From Nyssa sinensis (lineage: Eukaryota; Streptophyta; Magnoliopsida; Cornales; Nyssaceae): a stretch of 64,000 nt of DNA. Of this stretch, positions 44,584 through 56,035 are shown piece after piece. Below the pieces are notes generated by a model that saw only the letters and a program-made list of their open reading frames with translations, did not search any database and had not been told where the DNA came from. The number at the start of each line of letters is the position of its first letter. The stretch's first letter is position 1. A program made the position numbers and the translations under genes. The stretch is from contig CM018032.1 in NCBI GenBank assembly GCA_008638375.1, forward strand, positions 6,213,501 to 6,277,500, given 5' to 3'.

Positions 44584-45220
44584 TGATATACCATAAAAGA
44601 GCAGGCCAATCAACACTTGACACGTGTAACCACAGTTCGACCTATGCTCAGCCAACATGATTCTCATTCAGCCAATGATGAAAAACTCGAGCATCCAGAT
44701 CATCATACAAGGTCAGAAGTGGCTGAACATATATATATCTAGAACAGATCATAGGGTCCAGACCAACACTCCAGAACTCATCACCGCCTTAGCGGATGCC
44801 GAGCAGGGAATAAGGAAGCAGTCTTCGATAAGGAAGCAGTCTTCGACAAGGAAACTACCATCTATGGTTATCTCTATGCAAGGTAGCTGCAATCTGCGGT
44901 AATCAAATCCCTATATTCAGGGCATCTATGGTTATCTCTATGCAAGGTAACTGCAATCTCCGGTGATCAAATCCCTATATTCATGGCTTTGAATCCTAAT
45001 CAACTTAGGAAAGCCACGGCTTATAAATTAAACCCTAAAGGTACGCCTTATTTTTTATGCTCATTCTTTGGCTTTCAATACAGTCTTTTCAATTCTTTTA
45101 CTTACTTAAGCATCGGAGCGGCTACCGCCGGAGCCAACCCGGTGGTCCTCTGATCATTCTTCTGAGTGTTCTACAGGTCACGGAGTCCATACTTATTGCG
45201 AGCCGAAAAGTGCAGCATCA
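44584..45220 (+). repeat. 3' LTR of the Tat element
   Basis: Same ends and internal 64-bp duplication as the 5' LTR; TATA box at 45022-45029. One extra G near the start makes it 637 bp rather than 636. Most differences from the 5' LTR are C/T or A/G changes. Confidence 0.95.
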
Positions 45221-45225
45221 GAAGT

Positions 45226-45398
45226 TCTTTCATTTTTTTTTTTGTCTCCACGTCATATCTTTCTCATCTTCATATTATGTGATAATCACAAAATTAATGT
45301 TCCATAATTTTTTTCCTAACTCTTTCTTAGGATAAAAGAACAAAAAATGTACTCAATTTTAAAATGAGTCTCAAATAAATACACTCAACTAATAATAT
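45226..45398. other. Right flank of the Tat insertion
   Basis: T-rich DNA beginning directly after the target duplication. Nothing recognisable. Confidence 0.5.
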
Positions 45399-47140
45399 GA
45401 GTTGATGAAAATGCTTGTCTTATATAAGGAAGAAACAAGATATGCAAGAAGCAACATTGACCTAAACATAAGAAGATAGAACTCAACTTAGATAGGAGTG
45501 TGGAAAGGTATGAAAAAAATTATATTGATGAACAACTCTTGTCTCAGCTAAATGAATATGAAATTTACTCAACTTAGAGATAAGTAAGGAGAATGTACTC
45601 AACTCGTATAGGAGTGAAGATGATTTACTTAACTTAGATAGGAGTAATGAAATGTTCTCATTAGATAAGAAAAAAATGTTATGAAACATGTTTTTTTCAT
45701 TTTTGAAAAGATTTTTTTCATTTAGAGAAAATCCTAACTTTTGGCTTGAACTATGCTATCTCCTATATGACTGGCAGTCAAGTTGGTTGCTTAGGTCAAA
45801 AGAATCATTGCTTAGTTTCAAATAGTGAGGTTTCCCATCTTTGAAGATGATTTAGGAAAATCTGCTCGAGTTGTGAACTGAGGATATGACGGCTTAGGAG
45901 ACTTGATCAGCTAAAGACTTATCTTCAAGTTTATGGATAACATATTTTTGCCCTTCCAAATGATTTGGGAGATTCCTTTAAAAACTTCAAAGTATCATTT
46001 TCAAAATGATTCAGTCTGATCATTTGAGAAAATGAAAATCATTGATTTTCACAATAGATTGTGCAGTTAATTAAGTATATTGGATGAAAGCATTAAATGA
46101 AAGAAATTTTAGGTGAGCTAAAATGATGAAAAATTTATCCAAGATGTGGGCAAAGTTGTCAAAGCAAGACAAAAGTGAAATGAAACCCTTTAGATAAGAG
46201 ACAAATCCTTATATTTGCATGAAGGAGTCCCTTGATTAGGGTAAATTGTATGATTTGTAAGAGTAATGATACGAGTTGATGAAAATGTTTGTCTTAGATA
46301 GGGAAGAAACAAGATATGCAAGAAGCAACCTTGACCTAGACAGAAAGAGGTAGAACCCAAGTTAGATAGGAGTGTGAAAAGGTATGAAAAAAATCATATT
46401 GATAAACAACTCTTGCCTCAGTTAGATGAATATGAAATTTACTCAACTTAGAGATAAATCAGAAGAATGTACTCAACTCACATAGGAGTGAAGATGATTT
46501 ACTCAACTTAGATAGGAGTGAAGATATGTTCTCATTGGATGAGAGAAAAATGCTATAAAACATGTTTTTTTTCATTTTTGAAAAGATTTTTTCATTTAGA
46601 GAAAATTCTAACTTTTGGTTTGAACTATGTTATCCCTTAGATCATTGGCAATCAAGTTGGTTGCTTAGGTCAAAAGAACCATTGCTTGGTTTCGAATAGT
46701 GAGGTTTACCATCTTTGAATATGATTTAGGAAAATTTGCTCGAGCTGTGAACTGAGGATATGAAGGCTTAGGAGACTTGATCAGCTAAAGACTTATCTTC
46801 AAGTTCATGGATAAAATATTTTTGCCCTTTCAAATGATTTAGGAGATTCCTTTGAAAACTTTAGAGTATTATTTTTAAAATGATTCAATCTGATCATTTG
46901 AGAAAATGAAAATCATTGATGAACAACAGATTGTGCAGTTAACTGAGTATATTGGATGAAAGCATTGAATGAAAGAAATTTTAGGTGAGCCAAAGTGATG
47001 AAAAATTGATCCAATATGTGGGCAAAGTTGTCAAGGCAAGACAAAAGTAAAATGAAACCCTTTAGATAAAAGACAGGTCCGTATATTTGCATGAAAGAGC
47101 CCCATTGATTAGGATAAATTATATGATTTGTAAGAGTATG
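45399..47140. repeat. Direct tandem duplication, about 874 bp per copy
   Basis: GAGTTGATGAAAATG begins at 45399 and again at 46273, and the match continues through both copies: AAGAAACAAGATATGCAAGA, GATAGGAGTGTG, TCATTTTTGAAAAGATTTTT and GCAGTTAA(T/C)T(A/G)AGTATATTGG recur at the same spacing. The copies differ by scattered substitutions and small indels. No coding capacity. Confidence 0.85.
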
Positions 47141-48599
47141 AGTTACTTTTAGAATGAACAAGGCATATGGGAGTCCCTTGAGAAGCAAGGGTGAGTTACT
47201 TTAGAAAGTGAGAAAGCAATTTGGTGCAAATAGGTAGGTAAAGAGTCCCTTGATGAGTTCTTTCAAAAAATAGGTGAAGAATGAAAAAGTAATGTGGTGC
47301 AAATAGGTAGGTAAGGAGTCCCTTGATGAGTTCCTTTAAAAAATAAGTGAAGAATGAAAAAGCAATGTGGTGCAAACTGGTAACGAGGAAGCCCCTTGTC
47401 TGAAACCGTTTGTTATATGATTCATCTCTTTGTAAGACCCTTTGAAAGAGCTCTAAGTTGAAATGTGACAATTCCCTTAAGTAAGCAAAACCTCAAGATG
47501 GTCTTATTATTAGGGACGAAACGTAGGCTAAGGTAAGGTTTACCAAATGAAAGGTATATAAGGCCTAAAATCCCGTGTTTATGATACAAAGCCCCTTGTG
47601 TGCATCTCCTTGATGTGAATAGCTTTGACGTGCATGACCTTGATATGCATAGCCGATTCTAAGAACAACCTTCACGACTGAGCCTAAAGTGACTTCTAAG
47701 GCTACCTACGTATCTTTTTTTTTATAGAATCAGGTCTAACATAGTTCGTTGCTTGCTTGAAGCTCTTTAAGTCATTCAAAGCTTGATTAACCAATTTCTT
47801 GCTTCCTTGCTTAGAAAATGCTTCTTTTGATAGGGCAAAGATTTTAATTTCTTTGTTTTTTGAATCTTTCTTGATGATTGTTTTGTCACCTCCTTGCTTG
47901 AAAAAGTTTTCCTTCAATGAGGCAAAGATTTTTTCTTTTTTCTTTTTATTCTTCTTTGATGATTCTCACTTCCTTGCTTGAAAATATTTGCTTTCACATA
48001 GGACAAAGATATTTCTTTTCTTTTCTCTTTGATTCTTCTATGATGGCATTGTGAGAGTGCACACATAGTAGGCTTTTCCCCCCATAAGGTTTAATAGATG
48101 GGTTTAAGAAAGAAAGGTTGATCAATCAGGCTCAAAAGGTTTGCAAGTAAATATTTTGATAGGGGTGATAGGATAGATTTGGTTTGTCAAGTGATGGTTT
48201 CCTATCATTGCTTGTTTTTAAGAAACAATCACATTGTTGAGACTCAAGATATTGATGTCTTCTTAGAGTTGTGGTCATTATCTTTTTTGGATGGTGATTG
48301 AATCAAACAAGGTGCCTTTGAGACAAATGAATGAATTGGGGAGCAATGAGAAAATCAAGTGATTGATGAAGTTTGATGATGCTTGGATTCAACTCATTCA
48401 ATCTTATTATGAATTTGATGACATTCATTTTCTTAAAGAGTTAAGATGAATCATGCAAACATTTTGTTAAAATTTTTCCAAGAGAATCTTTATTGAAACA
48501 GGAAGAAAGACATTTAGAAATTATCTATAAAGAACAAAAGAAATATCTTTGACTTGGAAAGCTCCTCATTCTTGATTGTGGGCTAATCTTGGTCGATCG
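47141..48599. other. Non-coding DNA left of the gypsy gag remnant
   Basis: Contains two close copies of a 68-bp unit (GGTGCAAATAGGTAGGTAA near 47222 and 47297, with a third partial copy near 47370) and a CTACCTACGTATC / GAATCAGGTCTAACATAGTT phrase at about 47702-47758 that I associate with plant LTR elements. On element polarity this should be the pol and 3' side of the minus-strand gypsy, but no pol motif is visible. Confidence 0.4.
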
Positions 48600-49927
48600 T
48601 TGAAAGAGGATGCCCAATGAGTTGTTCATTAATCAAATCTTAGATAGCATGTCTCAACACGCTGCAATGATCAATGTAGTGGCCCACACATTAATGGTAG
48701 GCACAATGCTTACTCAAATCATAGCTCTTGAGTATTGGGTTTGGAAAAGGTCGAGGATCCAAAGGTTGGAGATGCCCTTCTTCACAAAGTTTTTGAAAAA
48801 ATTCGCTCAATGATGTAGAAAGTTATGAGAATAACCTTGATAGGCACCTTCGAGATGAATTTGGTGACGGTGAGGTAGTTGAACTAACAAACCAAGAGAA
48901 AAACTGTTGTGGAGTTAAAGCATTGACTACAATCTCTGAGTTATTGTGTTTGATGTTTTGTGTGGGCTTCCTTAATGTTCCATCATTGATTGAATCCTCG
49001 ATTTGTATTCCAACCCCTATGAGTGCTTTGAAAGTCTTAAAGTAGTGGCCAAACAATGATTCACGGTATATGTAAAGCAAGTTCTTTTTCACCATTTGTA
49101 CCTATTCGGCTTCACTCGACCTGTTGACCATCTGGGCCGCTTTGCCCTTCATCGAGTGATGAAAGTGGAAAGAGTCTCATTGGGTTCTTGTTTGGTGGTC
49201 TCAAGGTCCCTGAGTGTGACGCCCAACTCATTATTATACTTGTACTGCTTGACAAAGGCATTAAAAAGTTGTTTCTAGTCTTTAGATATGTCTCTTTCAA
49301 GTCTAAGAGCCAATAGAGAGCTGCCCCAGTTAGTGTTTGGTGGAACGTTTGAGCCATCATTTCAGTTTTAGTCGCTATCGGTTGCATGGCCTAAACATAG
49401 AGCTTGAGATGGGTCTTTGGGCTTGTGGTCCCTTTGAATTTGTTTAAGTCTAATATTTTGAAATTGTAAGGCAAACAGACCTCTGGATATAGGGAGAGAA
49501 TCTGGATATCAATCATGTCATCTTTACAGTTAGATTTGCATATAAGGGCTTCCATCTTTTCAAGCCTTTTGAGAAGTGTCTCTTCATTAGTATTGGGTTT
49601 CTCTTGAGGTTTGGCTTCATTTTGAGACCCATTTTGTTCAACTCAAACAAACTGATCATGTATGGCTGCATCTTAGGCCTGTTGATTTTGTGGGAAATGA
49701 TCTTGAGGAGGTATAGGTAGTTTGTTATTGGGAGCATTGTTAGGCCTTGCTAGGAGTGGTGAAGGTGGTGGTAACCGTTGTTGTAATAGTTCTTGGACTG
49801 TCTGGGAGAGTATCTGTGTTTCATCTCTATAATTAGCCATGTCTTTTTTGATTTGAGCCAAAATCTGAAGTAATTGATCCTGATCCACAGTGACAAGGTG
49901 TAGTGATTGATTTGATTTTGATACCAT
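48600..49927 (-). pseudogene. Degraded Ty3/gypsy gag on the minus strand
   Basis: ATG at 49927 opens MVSKSNQSLHLVTVDQDQLL with a Pro-rich part (LPPPSPLLARPNNAPNNKLP). After stops, the Gag core appears (KTEMMAQTFHQTLTGAALYW and ETLSTFITR), and near 48730-48620 a zinc-knuckle-like CAYH..CVGHYIDHC followed by LRHAI.DLINEQLI, with stop codons in between. The order matches the gag of gypsy elements. It is disrupted by several stops and at least one frame change. Reverse transcriptase and integrase are not found further left. Confidence 0.75.
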
Positions 49928-51130
49928 GGTTTTCAGGCTCAACTAAAGGAATAAGAGCTGTAATAGGTTAAGAAACCTCAATGAATTTCTTGATTACCAA
50001 ATGAGTGTAGAGGAGTTTGAATCTAAGCCAATAGTGCAAAGAGTTTTTTTATTTCAAGACTTTTGAGTAGGATGAACTCTAATATAAATGGAAATGAAGA
50101 TCATTCATTAGAAAATGAAGCATAAATGATTGTGAATTTTGAAATTTTTTTAGTTTTTTTTTAATTTTGAAAAAGGATAGGGCATAATGCCTAAGTAGTC
50201 CCTAAATGATTTTCTTGAATGATGAGATAATTCCTAAAGTTTGGGAAGCTGCAATCCCAATGGAATTGATTAGAATGGTCAAGATGAACCTTGATTGATG
50301 AGATGAAAATCCTAAATAGAGGTGACTTTTGAAAATGAATTGAAAACTTATCTCGGGTGGTTGACATGATAGGAAGAATTAAGAAGAGGTCCACAGATTG
50401 GAGCCCGACTTGATTCTTAAGATGACTAAAGAATCTGGATTATGAAATCTCGGAAGTCGTCCTTAGCCCCTAAATTTTGGCATAATAGGGGACTTGAATG
50501 AAAGTCATTTCTAGATTTTGAGGGAAAGATTCTCAAAGGTTCGAATCCTAATAAAGATGACCTAGACCTTTACTAGAATCAAACCATCAAGTGTGATACA
50601 TGACTAGAAATCAAGTTGATTCCAATTGTGTGATGGGAACAAGCCCAAAAAGTTTCTTTTGAAAGTCATTTTGTCGGCTTCGACTAGCCCGTTTCCAAAC
50701 CAGTTGTGGGTACTTGTTTTTTGGAAAAGACCTATGTTATTAACTTGTTTGGTGTGACAGAAAAGCTAAGAAAGTCTTATTTGAAGTCCCGTTGTAGTTT
50801 GCAAAATTGGTTTTTCAGGAAAAATTTAAAGTTTTTTGGAAAAATTTAGAAAATAGAAAAAAAAATTATAGAGCGAGATGACAGATCTCTGTGTGTCGAT
50901 CGGCACTTACCTGTGTGTCAATCAGCACATAGAGGCTTTCAACCTATGTGTCAATTGGCCAATAGAAAAGGGTATTTTTTCGACCTTCTTGGATTTTTCT
51001 AACTTCACGAATTTGCGCAAAAAAATCCATGTGTGTCTTATCAAAAATGGGTTTAAATTCTTAAATCATAAATCTATAGCAGATTATATGCACGACGATT
51101 TGATCAGGTAAATGTTCCAAAGTTTCCTTT
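49928..51130. other. Leader of the minus-strand gypsy remnant
   Basis: Non-coding between the gag start and the primer site, as a long 5' untranslated region would be. Contains no recognised feature before the MITE at 51139. A TGTGTCGATCGGCA / TGTGTCAATCAGCA / TGTGTCAATTGGCC triplet occurs at 50891-50960. Confidence 0.4.
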
Positions 51131-51138
51131 CTGACAGG

Positions 51139-51798
51139 CAAGAATCAAAATATCGTTTCGATGTATAGTTTCGATCTGTCTGGAAGTGGAAAAGTTTCGG
51201 AAACATTTCGAAAACATAATGAAAACGGAGAAAAAAATGGAAACATGTGAAAACATAACTTAAAATTTATTTATTTATACAAATAAGCCTATTTATTGAA
51301 TATTTGTGCATGTTTAAGGCATATACATCATATTCATGATAAATGATACTAATTCATGATAAATGACATAATAGATATATACTATGTAATATCCACGAAT
51401 TAGATAATTTGACACAAGTTACATATAAAATAAAAAGTAAAACAAATAGTGATTTAAACCTATTATAATTAGTAACTTAGTATTAAAATAATTGTTTCTC
51501 TACACTTTATTTCTCCTACTATTTTTCTATTATTTTAGGAAAAATAATAGAAATATCTTCGTATAATTTTGAGTCTTAATCCTTAAAAAATAAATAGATA
51601 TTATTTTTTACTAACTTCTAAAATTATTGTTGATACAAAAGAAATGTTTCCTCTGATTCGGTATGTTTCCACTAGTTTCGATATGTTTCCATGGAAACAT
51701 TTGAATTTTGATATTCCACTAGTATTTCGTTTCGGTTTCCTAAGAAACGGAAACGTTTCGGCCGTTTCGATGGAAAAGAAACGAAATTTTGATCATTG
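51139..51798. mobile_element. hAT-like element with perfect 8-bp duplication
   Basis: The left end is CAAGAATCAAAATATCGTTT; the right end, reversed, is CAATGATCAAAATTTCGTTT. Flanks are CTGACAGG (51131-51138) and CTGACAGG (51799-51806). Both subterminal regions are packed with GTTTCGAT / GTTTCC / GGAAAC words. No ORF. It lies inside the leader of the gypsy remnant, so it inserted after that element. Confidence 0.75.
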
Positions 51799-51806
51799 CT
51801 GACAGG

Positions 51807-52207
51807 ACATGCTATATACCTCCCACAACCATTAGATCGTAATGATTATGGTCAAATGGTACTACATTGCCTTTTTGCATACCATCCCAAGGTCACTAGA
51901 ATGTAGTAACCTTGGTTAAACAGTATTTGATCAAGAAGTGGAGGGCTTTCATTGGCGACACCCATCAAGCTGATTGAGCATACGTGGCGAGGGCTACTAA
52001 TTGTCCTAGGTTTAGAGGGTATGTAGTGCAAATGCAATGTATAAAGTGATGTGTGTGCAAGGCATTCAAATTTTAATTCCTTTTTTTATTCATCCATCCA
52101 TATATTCATCATACAATATAAAATAAACGAATGTAAAACAAGTAAACAAAAATAACCTTGAAGTGAATACTTCATCGAGTCTAACCCCCTTTATTTCCTA
52201 GTGAAGT
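51807..52207. other. Leader of the gypsy remnant, continued
   Basis: Non-coding; resumes the gypsy leader after the MITE and reaches the primer site. Nothing else seen. Confidence 0.4.
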
Positions 52208-52224
52208 CGTCACTGTGGGCGCCA
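52208..52224 (-). promoter_or_regulatory. Primer binding site of the minus-strand gypsy element
   Basis: The minus strand reads CCA|GTGT|TGGCGCCCACAGTGAC: an LTR end (CCA), a 4-nt gap, and a TGGCGCC core at 52224-52218 as in tRNA-Asp-primed elements. This fixes the inner edge of the 5' LTR at 52229. Confidence 0.6.
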
Positions 52225-52228
52225 ACAC

Positions 52229-53400
52229 TGGAAAAAATGAAGAATGGTATGTCATCTTTTTTGTGGATTTAGAGGGATCCCGACCGTCTCCTTCCCTAAA
52301 GGTGAGAATGAACGCCTCTTATGAAAGATAGAAAAATTTAGGAGTCGCTAGCTTGTTGTTGGGTAAGAAACAAGCAAATTCGTTACAACAGAACATAATT
52401 AAAAGGCAACTGAAAGAAATAAAATAATTGAAATTACATTGCCTTGTCTCCTAATTACATTCTAAAGATCCCTTGACATGGATCAACATAAAATAAAATA
52501 CTGAAATAAAACGAAAACACCAGATAAACGAGCTCGGGGACTAAGGTACGGAGTGGGAAGGTGTTAGGCACCCACCCCCCGATCTGAAGGGATCGACCTC
52601 AAATACTCACTTGTAAGACTATTTTATCATGAGAAAACTGAAAAGAGAGATGTGAGTCCAGAAGAGATAAATAATAAAAAAATCTAGCACAAAGAAATAA
52701 AATAAAATAGAAAAGACAAAAAAAAAGATCTGACTCCGGTCTAAGGGCTTCCTATATATCTGTTCAAAAAACAGAATCAGAGTCATATACTTTTCTAGTT
52801 AACCCTCTTTTATCAAGAATGATAAAAAAGGCGAGATCAATCAGATCTGAAGAAATTGGTTAAGGGTTTAAGAACGTATCTTATTCCGTCGTGGTGCTCG
52901 GGTAAAACTTTGGCTAAGAAAGTCTGGATCGAAAGCTTCAGTTGGGCAAATCAAAGGCTTGTTTTTTGGTTTGGAAAGCGTCGTTTCAGCTTTCTTCGTG
53001 AAGGGAGGTTGCCACTTCGGCAGGGCTTCGACCTCGGGAGAGGAAGAGTTCTTATAGAGAGAACTTTAGAATTAAATTAACAACATGAGGCTATGAAAAT
53101 TGTGACTTTCTCCGCCTTCTAAAACTGATAGCCAGAGGGCTTTATTTATAAGAAAATATAAATATTTGATCTAAGGGTCTAAGATAAAACTCTGAAATGA
53201 AGGGCTAGAACATGTCTTGAGTAATAATCATCCAATTAAATAAATAGAAAATCAAATAATTATCTTAAGGAATGAATGTCCTAACTAAATGAATTAAAAA
53301 ATAATTATAACAATGCACGAACCAATAGAATTGGTGTCTACATGCAAGAGCTAATGAGATAAAGAAAAATAGAATTTAATTAGAAAATAAACTCTAAAAT
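52229..53400 (-). mobile_element. 5' LTR of the minus-strand gypsy remnant (outer edge uncertain)
   Basis: The inner end is fixed by the primer site. A TATA box TATAAATAAA lies on the minus strand at 53150-53141, followed downstream by GC-richer transcribed-type sequence (CCTCTCCCGAGGTCGAAGCC). The outer edge is a guess, since no partner LTR is in the window to compare. An ORF at 52856-53080 on the other strand is a shadow. Confidence 0.45.
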
Positions 53401-53584
53401 AAGAACGTCTAGGTTCGATGTATCTTCATTTAAAAAAATATCCTGCAACCAGATTTATGAAATCTCTAAAAGTAGAAAGTCCTAATTAAGTCTAAATAGA
53501 CTACTATTTAATCAAGAGTCACAAAATGAGTTGTGTACAGATACTCTTTGACAAACTTTCATTCATTGGAAAGGTCTAGTCTGA

Positions 53585-53975
53585 CATCTTGAGTTATAAT
53601 TACATTTTCTATTTTATCTACTTCTTTTCATTCTTCAAGATTTTAATGATTTATATCATTGTTATCTTGAAGTAATTCATTTGTATTTGAGTCATTATGT
53701 ACATCATCATCATCATCATCCATATTTTTCTTTGAGAAGTGAGAAGAAGATTCATCAAATATATGTTCTTTTAAAGTTAGAGTTCTTTTATTGAAAATTC
53801 TATATGTCTTATGGTAGAGTATTCAATGAAAATTCCTTCATCGAATTTAGCATCAAAATTTTTCAACTTCTCTTTCTCATTTAACACATAACATTTGCAA
53901 CCAAAAACATAAAAAGAACTAATGATTGGCTTTTTGTTTTTCTATAAGTCATATGGTACTTGATGAGATATCCTC
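53585..53975 (-). pseudogene. Copia integrase/linker fragment
   Basis: The minus strand encodes SHQVPYDL.KNKKPIISSF, FGCKCYVLNEKEKLKNFD and DEGIFIEYST, which is the end of the copia integrase region before reverse transcriptase. In-frame stops and a (CAT)n-derived Met/Asp run interrupt it. No flanking element parts are visible, so it is an isolated fragment. Confidence 0.65.
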
Positions 53976-54049
53976 CTTCTTTTTGAAGGAGGATTTAACT
54001 TGTTTCCCTAGTTAGCAAGCACCACAAACACCATTTTTTACAAATTTGG

Positions 54050-54700
54050 TTGTAAGAGCCTACCAGCTCTTGCCCTCAAACCCAACCTTGCAAACTTCCA
54101 GGCACGTGAGTAGAACATGATTAGAGGATTCAATCTCCTTACCACAGAAAATGAAAACACAAGACAATACATCATAGAGGATCCCCAAATTTAGAAGATG
54201 TTCCGCAGATTATTATTCCATGCTAGCCACGCGAAAAATTTGACTCTTAACACTAGAAGAATACCCAAACAGATTCTAGAGATATTAGAGACAATCCACT
54301 TTAGGCAACCAATCACCGCCCACAAAAGGATATATACTCCATAAGTTTTTTCTCCACAATGAGTCGTTTTTCAATACCAAACCTCTACCACCACTTCAAA
54401 AGAAGAAAATCATTAAGATATCTTACTTTCTTGATTCCCAGATCACCAACCCCCCTTGCCCATCGTGACCTTTTCCCACTTGACCAGATGAATATTCTTT
54501 TTTCAAGTTTCATTGTCTCCCTAAAGAAAACTAGATCGAATCATGTCAATCACTTTTGCAATTGATACATGCATTTTAAAGAGGACATGTAGAACACCAA
54601 AAAACTCTACAAGACTGATTTAATGAGAGTGATTCTTCCCCCAAAGCACAAATATCTTTTCTTCCAAGAAGATAGTTTTTCTTGAAGCTATCAATAAAAT
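54050..54700 (-). pseudogene. LINE reverse-transcriptase C-terminal fragment
   Basis: The minus strand reads GGRITLIKSVL, then after a frame change FKMHVSIAKVIDMI, and further FIWSSGKRSRWARGVGDLGI, the conserved order near the end of plant L1-type reverse transcriptase. Stops and shifts abound. Target duplications were not found. It is distinct from the LINE at 27.5-28.9 kb, which differs in these motifs. Confidence 0.65.
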
Positions 54701-55473
54701 TCATGCCACTAGTGCTCACATGTTACCATCTTTACTTTTCTGTAAAAAAAATATGGTCAAAAGTTCATAAAGGCTCTCTACATCCACGGTGTATTTTTAT
54801 CTTTGTTGCCTTTTTGACCTTTTTATGTCTTGCATGCTTGGGATGTTGTTATGATGGAACTCAATAACCATAGGTTTGGCACTAGTTCATTTGGGATGTA
54901 CACCAACAATTCCAATGTATTTCACTTTTTCACGGATTTTATCTCAGAAAGCTCTGTATAGCTTCGGATTTCATCTTAGAAAGAGAAACATTAGAGGAAG
55001 AAGCTGACACAAAAGGGAATCAACTTGGGGTTGGACTTGCAATAATTATCCTTAAAAATTAGTAGGGATGGCAACATAGTTAAATATATATGTATCATTC
55101 ATCCAAAATTTTCATATTTTGAGAAAAATAAAAATTAACTTTATATTTTTTTTGGGGTTTCATGTTTTCATAATCAATCCATTTCATGATACACTCAATA
55201 CAAAATTTGTGAAATTTAAAAACTATATTAGCTTGTGTAAGCATGGTTTGCCTGCTATTCATTGTCACACCTCATCTATGTCCGGAGATAATATTAATAT
55301 AAACTGAATGTTAGCAACAAGCAACAAATTGCTAGAACCAGAGTGCTTGACATAAAAGTAAATTTTGTAATATCTTTACTTTTGGATACGATTTTGCATG
55401 ATATTAATCCATCTGTTGCATCATCATCTACAACAAACCCCAATTCATATTTATACCAAATCCGATCGCTAGT
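54701..55473. other. Intergenic, no gene recognised
   Basis: AT-rich DNA between repeat fragments. Nothing recognisable. Confidence 0.4.
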
Positions 55474-55884
55474 ATGTTGCACGTGCCGCGTGATCACAGA
55501 CAAATTTGGACAGCTGGACAGTCACATCACTTGCAAGTATCCATAGCATCCCTTCTAAAATGTACCGTAAAAGGCCCTTTTTCTTTTCACAATTTCTCAC
55601 CCAGAGAAAATTTGTGGGAGCATACTAAAGTTATGTACAGTCAGATATATATAGCAGAGTTGGCAGCATCAAGGATTCTCAAATTAGAGCCTCACAACTT
55701 ATGCTGTCCATCTATGCAGCCAATGGGTCATTATGGGATTCAAATCCTAGATAACCAAAGAACAAGGAATGAAAAAACAAACTGGGTCGACAGCCATTCC
55801 CAGATCAATGACACATCCCAAATGGCCATCGTCAGTGGCAACAATGCGCCGCAAAAAGACTTCGCCAAAGATACAAAACTTTGA
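55474..55884 (+). pseudogene. Possible relic of a PPR E-domain
   Basis: The reading frame contains AELAASRILKLEPHN, closely matching the E motif that follows the repeats in PLS-class PPR proteins (form ...AA.R.LELEPHN). In a neighbouring frame, slightly downstream, GMKKQTGSTAI resembles the KK.PG.S.I segment expected about 40 residues later. No PPR repeats precede it and the frame breaks, so it would be a small decayed fragment. A chance match is possible. Confidence 0.4.
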
Positions 55885-56035
55885 TTACTCAGAAACAACA
55901 AGAGACTAATACAAGGTCCTCATCAAATGAGGTATTTAGTTCTAGAAAACTGTCTGAACTGCTTATAAACCATATGAAAGGCTTGTTTCTACATTTAATA
56001 AATAAGCTGTGTCTTAATCTTGTCCCTTTAGAGAA

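Larger units (their letters stand above)
33374..45220 (+). mobile_element. Complete Tat-lineage Ty3/gypsy LTR retrotransposon, 11.8 kb
   Basis: Two LTRs (33374-34009 and 44584-45220) bound the element, with the 5-bp duplication GAAGT at 33369-33373 and 45221-45225. The order is LTR, primer site, gag-protease-reverse transcriptase-RNase H-archaeal-type RNase H-integrase in one frame, stem-loop array, 12-bp array, two antisense units, G-run polypurine tract, LTR. The second RNase H after the first, and a long non-coding 3' part with tandem repeats and antisense ORFs, are hallmarks of the Tat lineage (Ogre, Retand, Grande and relatives). The LTRs differ at roughly 28 positions by eye (about 96% identical), so it is not a very recent insertion. 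Five stops in gag-pol make this copy non-autonomous. Confidence 0.95.
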
